A stretch of DNA of 64,000 nt from CAZXGD01 sp046350455 (GTDB lineage: Bacteria; Planctomycetota; Phycisphaerae; Phycisphaerales; SM1A02). The translations under genes and the position numbers were made by a program. Numbering within the stretch: position 1 is the stretch's first letter; every line of letters begins with the position of its first letter. Location of the stretch: assembly GCA_046350455.1 (NCBI GenBank), contig JAXMAM010000001.1, forward strand, positions 163,124-227,123, given 5' to 3'. Below, one piece after another: positions 57,443 through 64,000 of the stretch. The notes under the pieces are model-generated. The model worked only from the letters and a program-made list of their open reading frames with translations, did no database searches and was not told the origin of the DNA.

Positions 57443-59329
57443 ATGAAGCACACGTTCATTCGAGTTCCCAGCCTGGCCGCCACCGCACTGCTGGCAAGCA
57501 CCCTGGTGCTGGCCGACATGCATCTGTGCAGCGCTGCCTTGGCGCAGAACGCCAAGCCAGCCAACACCCCCGCGCCAGCGCAAGCAGCTCCACCTGCCCA
57601 GCCCCCTGCCCAGGGAGGGCAGGATGGCGGACAGCAGGACGGCCAGCGTGGCAACCGCCGCATGAACATGTTTGGTGGTGGCCGCGGCGGCATGGGCATG
57701 GGCCGCATGGGTGGCCCTGGCATGCAGAACCAGATGCGCGCTGCGTTTGAGGCGGACTTCACCCGCCGCGACGTGCCGCTCTTCAAGGACCAGCTGACCC
57801 TGGATGAGGCGCAGATGAACGTCTTGGAGACGCTCATGCGCGACTACGAGGACGCCTTCAATCCTGCGCGCGAGGAGATGCAGAAGGAGATGCAGGACCT
57901 GGGCCGCCAGATGATGGCCCCCATGATGAATGGCGACATGCAGCAGAAGATGGGCGATGCCATGCAGAAGGCCCGCGAGCAGATGGAGCAGCTGGCCAAC
58001 GAGAAGGGCACGGAGCTGACGCAGGAGGAGCGCCAGCGCTTCTTCCGCGACGCCATGGAGAAGATGGGCGAGGAGATGCGCAAGGAGCTGAAGAGCAACG
58101 GCACCTTTGACCAGCTGCGCGCCGGCCTGAAGCCCATCGTCACGGACTTCACCAAGTGGCGCGAGACCAAGGCCCGCCTGCGCAAGTCCTTTGAGGACAG
58201 CCTGCAGGCCTCCCTGAACGACACGCAGAAGCAGAAGTGGCCTGCATTCCAGCGCTTCCTGGCTCGCGAGAAGACGCTGCCCTGGGGCAGCATCAGCGGC
58301 GAGCAGGTGAACCTGTTCCTGGTGCTGGATGAGTCTGGCCTCTCCAAGGAGACCTTCCAGAAGCTGCAGACCATCATGGACGACTATGAGCTGCAGCTGG
58401 ACCAGGCGCTGAAGACCCGCAACGATTTCATGGCCTCCAACGAGAGCAAGTTCCTGGAGTCTGTGGCTGCTGGCGACACCGAAGCCGCCAAGCGCTTCGC
58501 CACGCGCATGATGGAGCTGCGCCAGCAGGTCCGCGACGTGAACGACCGCTACCGCGAGGCCATCGTGGCCGAGCTGAGCCCTGAAGACGGCGCCCGCGTG
58601 AAGCAGGCTGCCCTGGCTGCCAGCTATGAGCGCGTGTACCGGCCCAGCCGCGTGGAGCGTGCCTTTGAGGGCGCGCTCAAGCTGGAAGGCCTGGACCCAG
58701 GCGTCATCGAGTCCATTAAGGCGCTGCAGGCGCAGTACGTTGGCGAAGTCACCCCGATGAACGACCGCATCGTGGCGGCCATCCGCAAGACCGAGCCAGC
58801 GCAGCAGACCGACGAGGTGGTGCGCGTGGTGGGCCTGCTGAACGGCGATGTGAGCTTTGGCAGCATGTTCCGCCCGCAGCGCGACGAGGGCGAAGTGGGC
58901 GAGCTGATGGACAAGCGCGCCGATCTGAATGAGACCTACATGGAGCGCCTGGCCAACCTGCTCACCGACGAGCAGTTCGACCAGATTCCGCTGGGCCCAG
59001 AGAACCGTGGCGGCCCAGGCGGCGGTCGCGGCATGTTTGGCAACAACAGCGGCCCCATTCAGCTGGCAGATGTTCCAACTGGCATGCGCGACCGCATCAA
59101 GCAGTTTGACGCCAACAACGATGGCACCATTGATGACGCTGAGCGCCAGAAGATGATGGAAGACTTCCGCAGCCGCGGCGGATTTGGCGGCGGCCCAGGT
59201 GGTCCACCAGCAGATGGCGCAGGCAATAATGACCAAGGTGGTCAGCGCCAGCGCCGCAATCGCGGTGGCCAGGGTGGCGGCCAAGGCGGCCAGAACGGTG
59301 GCGGCCAGCGAGGCACCACGCCCAACTAA
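57443..59329 (+). CDS. exported, largely helical protein with one EF-hand
   Basis: 628 aa. Signal peptide with AALA-Q near residues 32-35, a Gln/Gly/Pro linker, then a Met/Gly-rich patch (MNMFGGGRGGMGMGRMGG). The body, about 95-530, is helical and rich in charged residues with heptad character (MQKEMQDLGRQM, QKAREQMEQLANEKG). Near 565 is a canonical EF-hand loop, DANNDGTIDDAE, that should bind calcium. The C-terminus is Gly/Gln/Arg-rich (QRQRRNRGGQGGGQGG). The gene is divergent from the FG-GAP protein. I do not recognise the family; periplasmic or surface location is likely. The basic, low-complexity tail could bind acidic (sulfated) glycan, which is speculation. Confidence 0.82.
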   Translation: MKHTFIRVPSLAATALLASTLVLADMHLCSAALAQNAKPANTPAPAQAAPPAQPPAQGGQDGGQQDGQRGNRRMNMFGGGRGGMGMGRMGGPGMQNQMRAAFEADFTRRDVPLFKDQLTLDEAQMNVLETLMRDYEDAFNPAREEMQKEMQDLGRQMMAPMMNGDMQQKMGDAMQKAREQMEQLANEKGTELTQEERQRFFRDAMEKMGEEMRKELKSNGTFDQLRAGLKPIVTDFTKWRETKARLRKSFEDSLQASLNDTQKQKWPAFQRFLAREKTLPWGSISGEQVNLFLVLDESGLSKETFQKLQTIMDDYELQLDQALKTRNDFMASNESKFLESVAAGDTEAAKRFATRMMELRQQVRDVNDRYREAIVAELSPEDGARVKQAALAASYERVYRPSRVERAFEGALKLEGLDPGVIESIKALQAQYVGEVTPMNDRIVAAIRKTEPAQQTDEVVRVVGLLNGDVSFGSMFRPQRDEGEVGELMDKRADLNETYMERLANLLTDEQFDQIPLGPENRGGPGGGRGMFGNNSGPIQLADVPTGMRDRIKQFDANNDGTIDDAERQKMMEDFRSRGGFGGGPGGPPADGAGNNDQGGQRQRRNRGGQGGGQGGQNGGGQRGTTPN

Positions 59330-59468
59330 CTCACAGTGGGTTCCCGGCCTGGCTTTTGCTGGGCATTTTCACCCCGGTTCCCGGTCCTGGCTTCCGCCAG
59401 CGGGATCCGGGGTTATCTTTGAGTGAACGGTTTCCGGGCCTCATCCACTGATCCACGGAAGACACACC
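59330..59468. other. gap with a near-direct repeat, possible terminator
   Basis: The 139-bp gap has two close copies of GGTTCCCGGCCTGGCTT (59339-59355 and, with an extra T, 59380-59397), followed by CCAGCGGGATCCGGGG. The GC-rich arms can pair, but I see no strong stem with a T-tract, so termination is only a guess. Confidence 0.25.
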
Positions 59469-61721
59469 ATGTCCCATGCCATCCTTCGCACCGCGCCAGC
59501 AGTTCTGCTGGCAGCCGTGGTCACCACCCTTGCAGTTGCCCACGTGGAGGATCCCAAGGCGCGCGACTTGCTGCCGCCTGTCTACGCACCGGCGTTCCGC
59601 GCCTCTGAGGGCGGCGGCGTGGCGGAGACCTTTGAGAGCAGCGGCGTCCTGCTGCGCAGCTGGCTTCCGCTCAACGTCTTTCCAGGCTCGCCCACCAGCG
59701 CCAACGACTGCTGGGGCTACCACAGCGCATCGGGGCGCGAGTACGCCATCATCGGCCTGAGCAACGGCACAGGGTTCGTGGACATCACAGACCCAGGCAA
59801 CGCGCAGATCGTGGGCCACATCACAGGTCCCACCAGCCTGTGGCGCTGCGTGAAGACCTACGGCAACTATTGCTACGCCGGCAGCGAGGGCGGCAACGGC
59901 ATCCAGGTGATTGACCTGAGCAACATTGATGGCACCAACGCAGCCCTTCCGCGCGTGTCGCTGGTGCGTGAGGTGACCACAGGCGGCACCACCGCCACGC
60001 ACACCATCTACGTGGACACTGCCAACGGCTTCCTCTACCGCGCTGGTGGCGGCTCCAACGGCCTGCGCATCTACAACGTGCGCACCGACCCGTCCAACCC
60101 CACGCTGGTGGGCCAATGGAACAACGTGTACGTGCATGAGACGCAGGTGTTCTCCTACACCACCGGCCCGTATGCAGGCAAGCAGATCGCCTTCTGCTGC
60201 GGTGGCGCCAATGGCGGCAACACCAACACAGGCATGTACATCGTGGATGTGACCAACAAGGCTGCACCCGTGCAGCTGAGCTACACCACGTACCCCAACG
60301 CCAAGTTCTGCCACCAGAGCTGGCTGAGCAACGACCTGCAGCGCATCTACATCAACGACGAGCTGGACGAGGGCGCCACCGTCACCACCACGACCACCAT
60401 CGTGATGAACGTGGCCAACCTGGCAGCGCCTGTGGTGGAAGGCACATTCAACAACGGCAACACGGCCATCGGCCACAACCTGTACATCCGCGGCGACAAC
60501 CTCTTTGAGGCCAACTATCGCAGCGGCATCCGCGTGTTCAACCTGGCGGCCAGCGCCAGCAATCCACCCGAGGTGGCGTACTTCGACACGTGGCCGGGAG
60601 ACAACCTCCCGCAGTACAACGGCCTGTGGAACGTGTGGCCGTGGTTCAACAGCGGCACCTTCATCGGCAGCGACATCAACCGCGGCCTGTTTGTGTGGCG
60701 CCTGGGCCAGGCCCCTGGCGTGTTCGGCTATCCCAACGGCCGTCCGACCTTCGTGCCGCCCAGCGGGGCGCAGCTGATGGTGACCATCGCCCTGAATCCA
60801 GGGCAGACGCTGGGGCCAGACGCAGCGCGCATGCGCCTGACGGTGGGCGCTGATGTCAGCATCATTCCACTGGAGGACATCGGCGACGGCACCTATCGCG
60901 CCACCTTCCCAGCCATGGCGTGCGGCACGGCCTTCAGCTACAGCTTTGAATTCAACGTGAACGGCGACGTCTACCCAGACCCTGCCGGCGCGGTGAGCGC
61001 TGTGGCCGCCATCGGCCAGATGGTGTCGCTGGACGACGCCTGCGAGGCGGACGCTGGATGGACCCTTGGTGTGGCCACCGACACCGCCACCACTGGCAAG
61101 TGGGTGTGCGCTGATCCGGTTGGCACCGCAGCGCAGCCAGAGGACGATCATTCTGCCACAGGCACCAAGTGCTTTGTGACCGGCAACAGCGCGGTGGGCG
61201 GCGGCGTGGGCGACGCTGACATTGACGGCGGCGCCACCACCCTGATCAGCCCCGTGTTCTCTGCCACAGGCGCTGACGTGTACGTGAGCTACTGGCGCTG
61301 GTACAGCAACAACCAGGGCTCTGCGCCTGGCGAGGACAGCATGCCCATCAGCATCAGCAACAACGGCGGCGCCACCTGGACGCAGCTGGAGCTGGTCACA
61401 GAGAATGCTGGCGCGTGGGTGAGCAAGGCCTTCCGCGTGGCTGACTTTGTGACGCCCACCACCAACATGCGCCTGAAGTTCGAGGCCCGCGACCTGAACT
61501 CTGGCAGCGTGGTGGAGGCGGCCATTGATGACGTGCGCGTCTTTGGCTATGTGTGCTCGCCCAGCATGTCCGCAGACCTCAACAACGACCAGCTGGTCAA
61601 CGGCACAGACCTGGGTGTCCTGCTGGGCTCCTGGGGCCAGCCTGGCGCCACCGACCTCAATGGTGATGGCATCACAGACGGGCTTGACCTGGGCATCCTG
61701 CTGGGGCAGTGGACTGGCTGA
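59469..61721 (+). CDS. exported choice-of-anchor B-type (LVIVD-like) protein with dockerin-like tail
   Basis: 750 aa. Signal peptide ends near TLAVAH. The N-terminal ~400 residues form a beta-propeller with YAIIGLSNGTGFVDITDPGN, YCYAGSEGGNGIQVIDLSN and YIVDVTNKAAPVQLSY, the LVIVD-like repeats of the choice-of-anchor B group. A central Ig-like domain (MRLTVGADVSIIPLEDIG) and a MAM/concanavalin-like domain (SYWRWYSNNQGSAPGEDSM, AAIDDVRVFGYVC) follow. Two dockerin-like loops end it: NNDQLVNGTDLGVLLGSW and NGDGITDGLDLGILLGQW. It is extracellular, probably calcium-binding, of unknown function. Leader of some 45 nt with a weak GGAAG site. Confidence 0.88.
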   Translation: MSHAILRTAPAVLLAAVVTTLAVAHVEDPKARDLLPPVYAPAFRASEGGGVAETFESSGVLLRSWLPLNVFPGSPTSANDCWGYHSASGREYAIIGLSNGTGFVDITDPGNAQIVGHITGPTSLWRCVKTYGNYCYAGSEGGNGIQVIDLSNIDGTNAALPRVSLVREVTTGGTTATHTIYVDTANGFLYRAGGGSNGLRIYNVRTDPSNPTLVGQWNNVYVHETQVFSYTTGPYAGKQIAFCCGGANGGNTNTGMYIVDVTNKAAPVQLSYTTYPNAKFCHQSWLSNDLQRIYINDELDEGATVTTTTTIVMNVANLAAPVVEGTFNNGNTAIGHNLYIRGDNLFEANYRSGIRVFNLAASASNPPEVAYFDTWPGDNLPQYNGLWNVWPWFNSGTFIGSDINRGLFVWRLGQAPGVFGYPNGRPTFVPPSGAQLMVTIALNPGQTLGPDAARMRLTVGADVSIIPLEDIGDGTYRATFPAMACGTAFSYSFEFNVNGDVYPDPAGAVSAVAAIGQMVSLDDACEADAGWTLGVATDTATTGKWVCADPVGTAAQPEDDHSATGTKCFVTGNSAVGGGVGDADIDGGATTLISPVFSATGADVYVSYWRWYSNNQGSAPGEDSMPISISNNGGATWTQLELVTENAGAWVSKAFRVADFVTPTTNMRLKFEARDLNSGSVVEAAIDDVRVFGYVCSPSMSADLNNDQLVNGTDLGVLLGSWGQPGATDLNGDGITDGLDLGILLGQWTG

Positions 61722-61799
61722 GCCGAGCCCAACCAGCCCCTTGGCAGGCAGCTCGCGAGCGGGCGCAACCCAGGGGCCGGTCATCGGTTTAGGAGCATC

Positions 61800-63173
61800 A
61801 TGGAAGTCACACGTCGCTCGTTTGTCGTCACGGCGCTGGCCGCGCCGGTGGTTTTGCGCACTGTTCCCACGCTGCGGCAGACTGCCCCAGCGGCAAACAG
61901 CAAGCTGCGGATCGCAAAGGTGGGCTGCGGCGGCATGGGGGCCTCAGACCTGGCCGAAGTGGCCAAGCACCCCAGCGTGGAGATCGTCTGCCTGTGCGAC
62001 GTGGACCAGCGCCCGCTGGACGACCTGAAGACCAAGGGCCTCTTTGGCGGCGCGGCGCAGTTCCGCGACTGGCGCGAGATGTACGCCAAGATGGGCGACC
62101 AGTTTGACGCCGTGGTGGTGAGCGTGGCAGACCACATGCATGCCAGCGTGGCCATGGAGGCGCTCAACCGCAACAAGCACGTCTACTGCCAGAAGCCGCT
62201 GGCGCAGCAGGCCTATGAGAACCGCCAGCTGGCCAAGATCGCAGCGTCCAAGCCCAAGCTGGTCACGCAGATGGGCACGCAGCGCATGGCTCGCAGCTGG
62301 CGCCGGCAGGGCTACCAGATGGTGCGCGACAACCTGGTGGGCGCTGTGAAGGAGATGCATGCGTGGACGGACCGCCCGGCAGGCTGGTGGCCGCAGGGCA
62401 AGCCGCGCCCCACGGGCTCGGACCCTGTGCCGCCCTACCTGGCGTGGGACCTCTTCCTGGGCCTGGCGCCAGAGCGTCCGTACAAGGAGGGGTATGTGCC
62501 CTTCAACTGGCGCGGCACCTACGACTGGGGCTGCGGCGCATTTGGCGACATGGCGTGCCACATCGTGGACATGCCGTTCTACGCGCTGGAGCTGACCTAC
62601 CCAACTTCGGTGAAGTGCGAATGCACTGATGCCACCGACGACGAGTTCCCCACCTCCCAGACTGTGACCATGCAGTACCCGCCCACGCCGCGCACGGCCA
62701 AGGACGGCATGAAGTTTGTGTGGTACGACGGCGGCCGCCAGCCTGACTACAAGGCGCTGGGCCTGCCAGAGGACTTTGCTGGCCGTGACAAGGACGGCAA
62801 GCTGCAGAAGCCGCCAAGCGACGGCGGCGTGATCCTGGTGGGCGAGAAGGGCGTGCTGTACTTCCCCATCGAAGGTGCCACACCCACGGTGTTTGCCAAC
62901 GGCAAGAAGGTGGATGTGAAGGTGGCGCCGCAGCAGACCACCAACCACTGGCACGACTGGATCAACGCGGTGATCAACGGCGGTCCCGTGCTGGCGCCCT
63001 TCCAGAAGGCGGGCCTCATGTGCGAGAGCCTGAGCCTGGGTGCGTTCAGCTGCATGGAGCCCAACAAGGTGCTGCAGTACGATGCCACCCGCCAGGTGTT
63101 CACCAACAGCGAGAAGGCCACCGCGTGGTGCCATCGTCCGGTGCGCGCTGGGTTCAAGGTGGAGAACTTGTAG
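61800..63173 (+). CDS. Gfo/Idh/MocA-family oxidoreductase with Tat signal
   Basis: 457 aa. The N-terminus TRRSFVVTALAAPVVL is a twin-arginine (Tat) signal, so the protein is exported folded with its cofactor. The NAD(P)-binding domain has LRIAKVGCGGMGASDLAEVAKHP and VCLCDVD; the usual EKP motif is replaced by YCQKPLA, which keeps Lys and Pro. C-terminal domain matches the planctomycete members (WHDWINAVINGG, MCESLSLGAFSC). These oxidise or reduce sugars or sugar derivatives. ATG 61800 has an AGGAG site (61791-61795), 4 nt upstream. Possible perfect palindrome GCTCGCGAGC at 61751-61760 in the gap. Substrate unknown. Confidence 0.9.
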   Translation: MEVTRRSFVVTALAAPVVLRTVPTLRQTAPAANSKLRIAKVGCGGMGASDLAEVAKHPSVEIVCLCDVDQRPLDDLKTKGLFGGAAQFRDWREMYAKMGDQFDAVVVSVADHMHASVAMEALNRNKHVYCQKPLAQQAYENRQLAKIAASKPKLVTQMGTQRMARSWRRQGYQMVRDNLVGAVKEMHAWTDRPAGWWPQGKPRPTGSDPVPPYLAWDLFLGLAPERPYKEGYVPFNWRGTYDWGCGAFGDMACHIVDMPFYALELTYPTSVKCECTDATDDEFPTSQTVTMQYPPTPRTAKDGMKFVWYDGGRQPDYKALGLPEDFAGRDKDGKLQKPPSDGGVILVGEKGVLYFPIEGATPTVFANGKKVDVKVAPQQTTNHWHDWINAVINGGPVLAPFQKAGLMCESLSLGAFSCMEPNKVLQYDATRQVFTNSEKATAWCHRPVRAGFKVENL

Positions 63174-63174
63174 C

Positions 63175-63579
63175 GTGAAGGCAGCTCAATTCTGCGTTGC
63201 GGGGCTGGGGTGCGTGCTGGCAGCAGGTCTCTGGGGCTGTGCTGCCACCACCAAGGATCTGGCAGGCGACCGCATGGCGGTGATCCAGCCGCTGCCGCAG
63301 GGCACGCCCGCTGGCACGGTGCGCGATGTGCCCACCAACTTCATGCTTCGGAACAACGGGCTGGCTGCGGTCAAGGTGGAGAGCATGCGCGTGCCCATCG
63401 GCACCACGGTGCTGACCGACCCAGCGCTGCCGGCCACCATCCGGCCCAATGGCACGCTGGTGGTCACGGTGATCTCCAAGGTGCGCGCAGGCGAAGCCGT
63501 GCAGCCGCGCACCGTGCTGCTGGAGACCAAGGGGCAGCCGCCCATCGAGCTGACGGTCCGGCCAGCAGCGGGTGGCTGA
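63175..63579 (+). CDS. small lipoprotein, DUF1573-like
   Basis: 134 aa. The signal peptide has a lipobox, LWGC with Cys22 (AAGLWGC-AAT), so it is likely a lipid-anchored protein. The rest is one Ig-like beta-sandwich (NFMLRNNGLAAVKVESMRV, TIRPNGTLVVTVISKVRAG, PRTVLLETKGQPPIELTV) that resembles the DUF1573/ASPM-SPD2-hydin type, without its CGC motif. GTG 63175 follows the oxidoreductase stop by 1 bp, so it is co-translated. Function unknown. Confidence 0.7.
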   Translation: MKAAQFCVAGLGCVLAAGLWGCAATTKDLAGDRMAVIQPLPQGTPAGTVRDVPTNFMLRNNGLAAVKVESMRVPIGTTVLTDPALPATIRPNGTLVVTVISKVRAGEAVQPRTVLLETKGQPPIELTVRPAAGG

Positions 63580-63595
63580 CCGGATGGTGAGCGCC

Positions 63596-64000
63596 CTAGC
63601 GCCGCGGCAGCTGTTGCCGTGCGTCGCCCAGCCACACCAGCTGCAAGAGGCCGCACACAGCGCTCGGCCAGTTGCCAAACAGGAACAGGCAGACGTTGAT
63701 GATGCCCCACAGGCGGGTGCGGTCCAGATAGGCATCTGGAGTCATGCGCGCAGCCCTGGTGTAGTCCACGCACTGCAGCACGCCAATCACCAGCAGGATG
63801 GCGGAAGGGAACGCGCAGCAGCAGCCCAGGCCAAACGTGGATACCACGATGGCCACCACGCTTGCAGCAGAGAACACGATGTTGCACACGCCTGCAATGA
63901 GCAGCGTGACCTGCAGGTTGGTGGGCGGCCAGGCTCCGAGAGCGGCCGAAGGTGCTGCGCCAGAGGCAGCCCCATATGCAGCGCTACCGGATGATGGCGG
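63596..64000 (-). CDS. small membrane protein, 5' end outside window
   Basis: The frame is open to the window edge, so the start is not seen; a GTG at 63889 is probably internal. The visible part starts with an Ala/Gly/Pro/Ser-rich region (SSGSAAYGAASGAAPSAALG), then has four likely membrane helices: LQVTLLIAGVCNIVFSA, VVAIVVSTFGLGCCCAFPSA with AILLVIGVLQCV, and WGIINVCLFLFGNWPSAVCG. It ends in a short basic tail (DARQQLPRR). It faces the lipoprotein gene convergently with a 16-bp gap. I do not recognise the family. Confidence 0.7.
   Translation of the reverse strand, partial: PPSSGSAAYGAASGAAPSAALGAWPPTNLQVTLLIAGVCNIVFSAASVVAIVVSTFGLGCCCAFPSAILLVIGVLQCVDYTRAARMTPDAYLDRTRLWGIINVCLFLFGNWPSAVCGLLQLVWLGDARQQLPRR

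Noticed and set aside
59331..61784. Long open frame on the minus strand opposite the choice-of-anchor protein
   Set aside because: Shadow of the plus-strand gene; Val/His/Ala-rich, no domain and no signal peptide, while the plus strand has signal peptide, repeats and dockerin-like tail.

Overview
The window is GC-rich bacterial chromosome, densely coded on both strands, with no rRNA, tRNA, CRISPR array, phage or intact transposase visible. Exported proteins ending in paired dockerin-like repeats (consensus DGTDLGLLLGAWG), HAF-repeat proteins and a Gfo/Idh/MocA oxidoreductase with a Tat signal point to a planctomycete, most likely of the Phycisphaerae. That is an inference from protein style, not a phylogenetic result.

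Region by region. 1-1.7 kb: a minus-strand pyrE operon with a flippase-like membrane protein and a truncated exported protein. 1.8-26.2 kb: a large surface-polysaccharide locus with two AsnB-type amidotransferases, sulfotransferases, a GH57 glycosidase, a CapD-type dehydratase, a WecA/WbpL-type initiating transferase with its SDR partner, glycosyltransferases, a Wzz-like protein, a flippase and methyltransferases. It ends in a plus-strand nucleotide-sugar cassette (RmlC-like epimerase, DegT aminotransferase, N-formyltransferase, methyltransferase, SDR). 26.2-29.7 kb: a frameshifted HAF/dockerin gene and a decayed TMTC/TPR gene that share a 77-bp promoter-plus-signal-peptide repeat. 29.8-36.5 kb: dTDP-sugar genes (rmlB, rmlA, C-methyltransferase, second DegT), a frameshifted lhgO and a UDP-glucuronate epimerase. 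36.6-39.7 kb: a DUF4139 protein between two REP-like hairpins, then a frameshifted O-antigen ligase/polymerase. 39.7-43.4 kb: sulfate activation (cysD, cysNC) divergent from another sulfotransferase-like gene. 43.4-48.1 kb: two HAF proteins with an identical 634-bp 5' module on either side of a beta-helix protein. 48.1-54.6 kb: a glycosyltransferase divergent from a sulfur operon (SLC13 permease, cysC, an unknown basic protein, a PAP-phosphatase-like gene) followed by a second GT4. 54.7-64 kb: exported FG-GAP, EF-hand and choice-of-anchor proteins, an oxidoreductase, a lipoprotein and a truncated membrane protein.

Together the genes describe a glycan probably carrying N-formylated amino sugar and C-methyl-branched deoxy-sugar, possibly amidated uronic acid, and sulfate. 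Sulfate uptake (SLC13), activation to APS (CysDN) and PAPS (CysC), transfer (up to four sulfotransferase-like proteins) and removal of the by-product PAP (CysQ/HAL2-like) are all encoded here.

Two features go beyond the gene list. First, more than twenty genes have a TANNNT hexamer 6-10 nt before the start codon, usually with no Shine-Dalgarno sequence, which implies leaderless or near-leaderless transcripts. Second, the HAF/dockerin genes exchange 5' modules (promoter plus signal peptide plus N-terminus) by recent copying, and the copying direction can be read in one case. Three genes (a HAF protein, lhgO, the O-antigen ligase) are each broken by what looks like one missing base, so sequencing error must be excluded before they are called pseudogenes.
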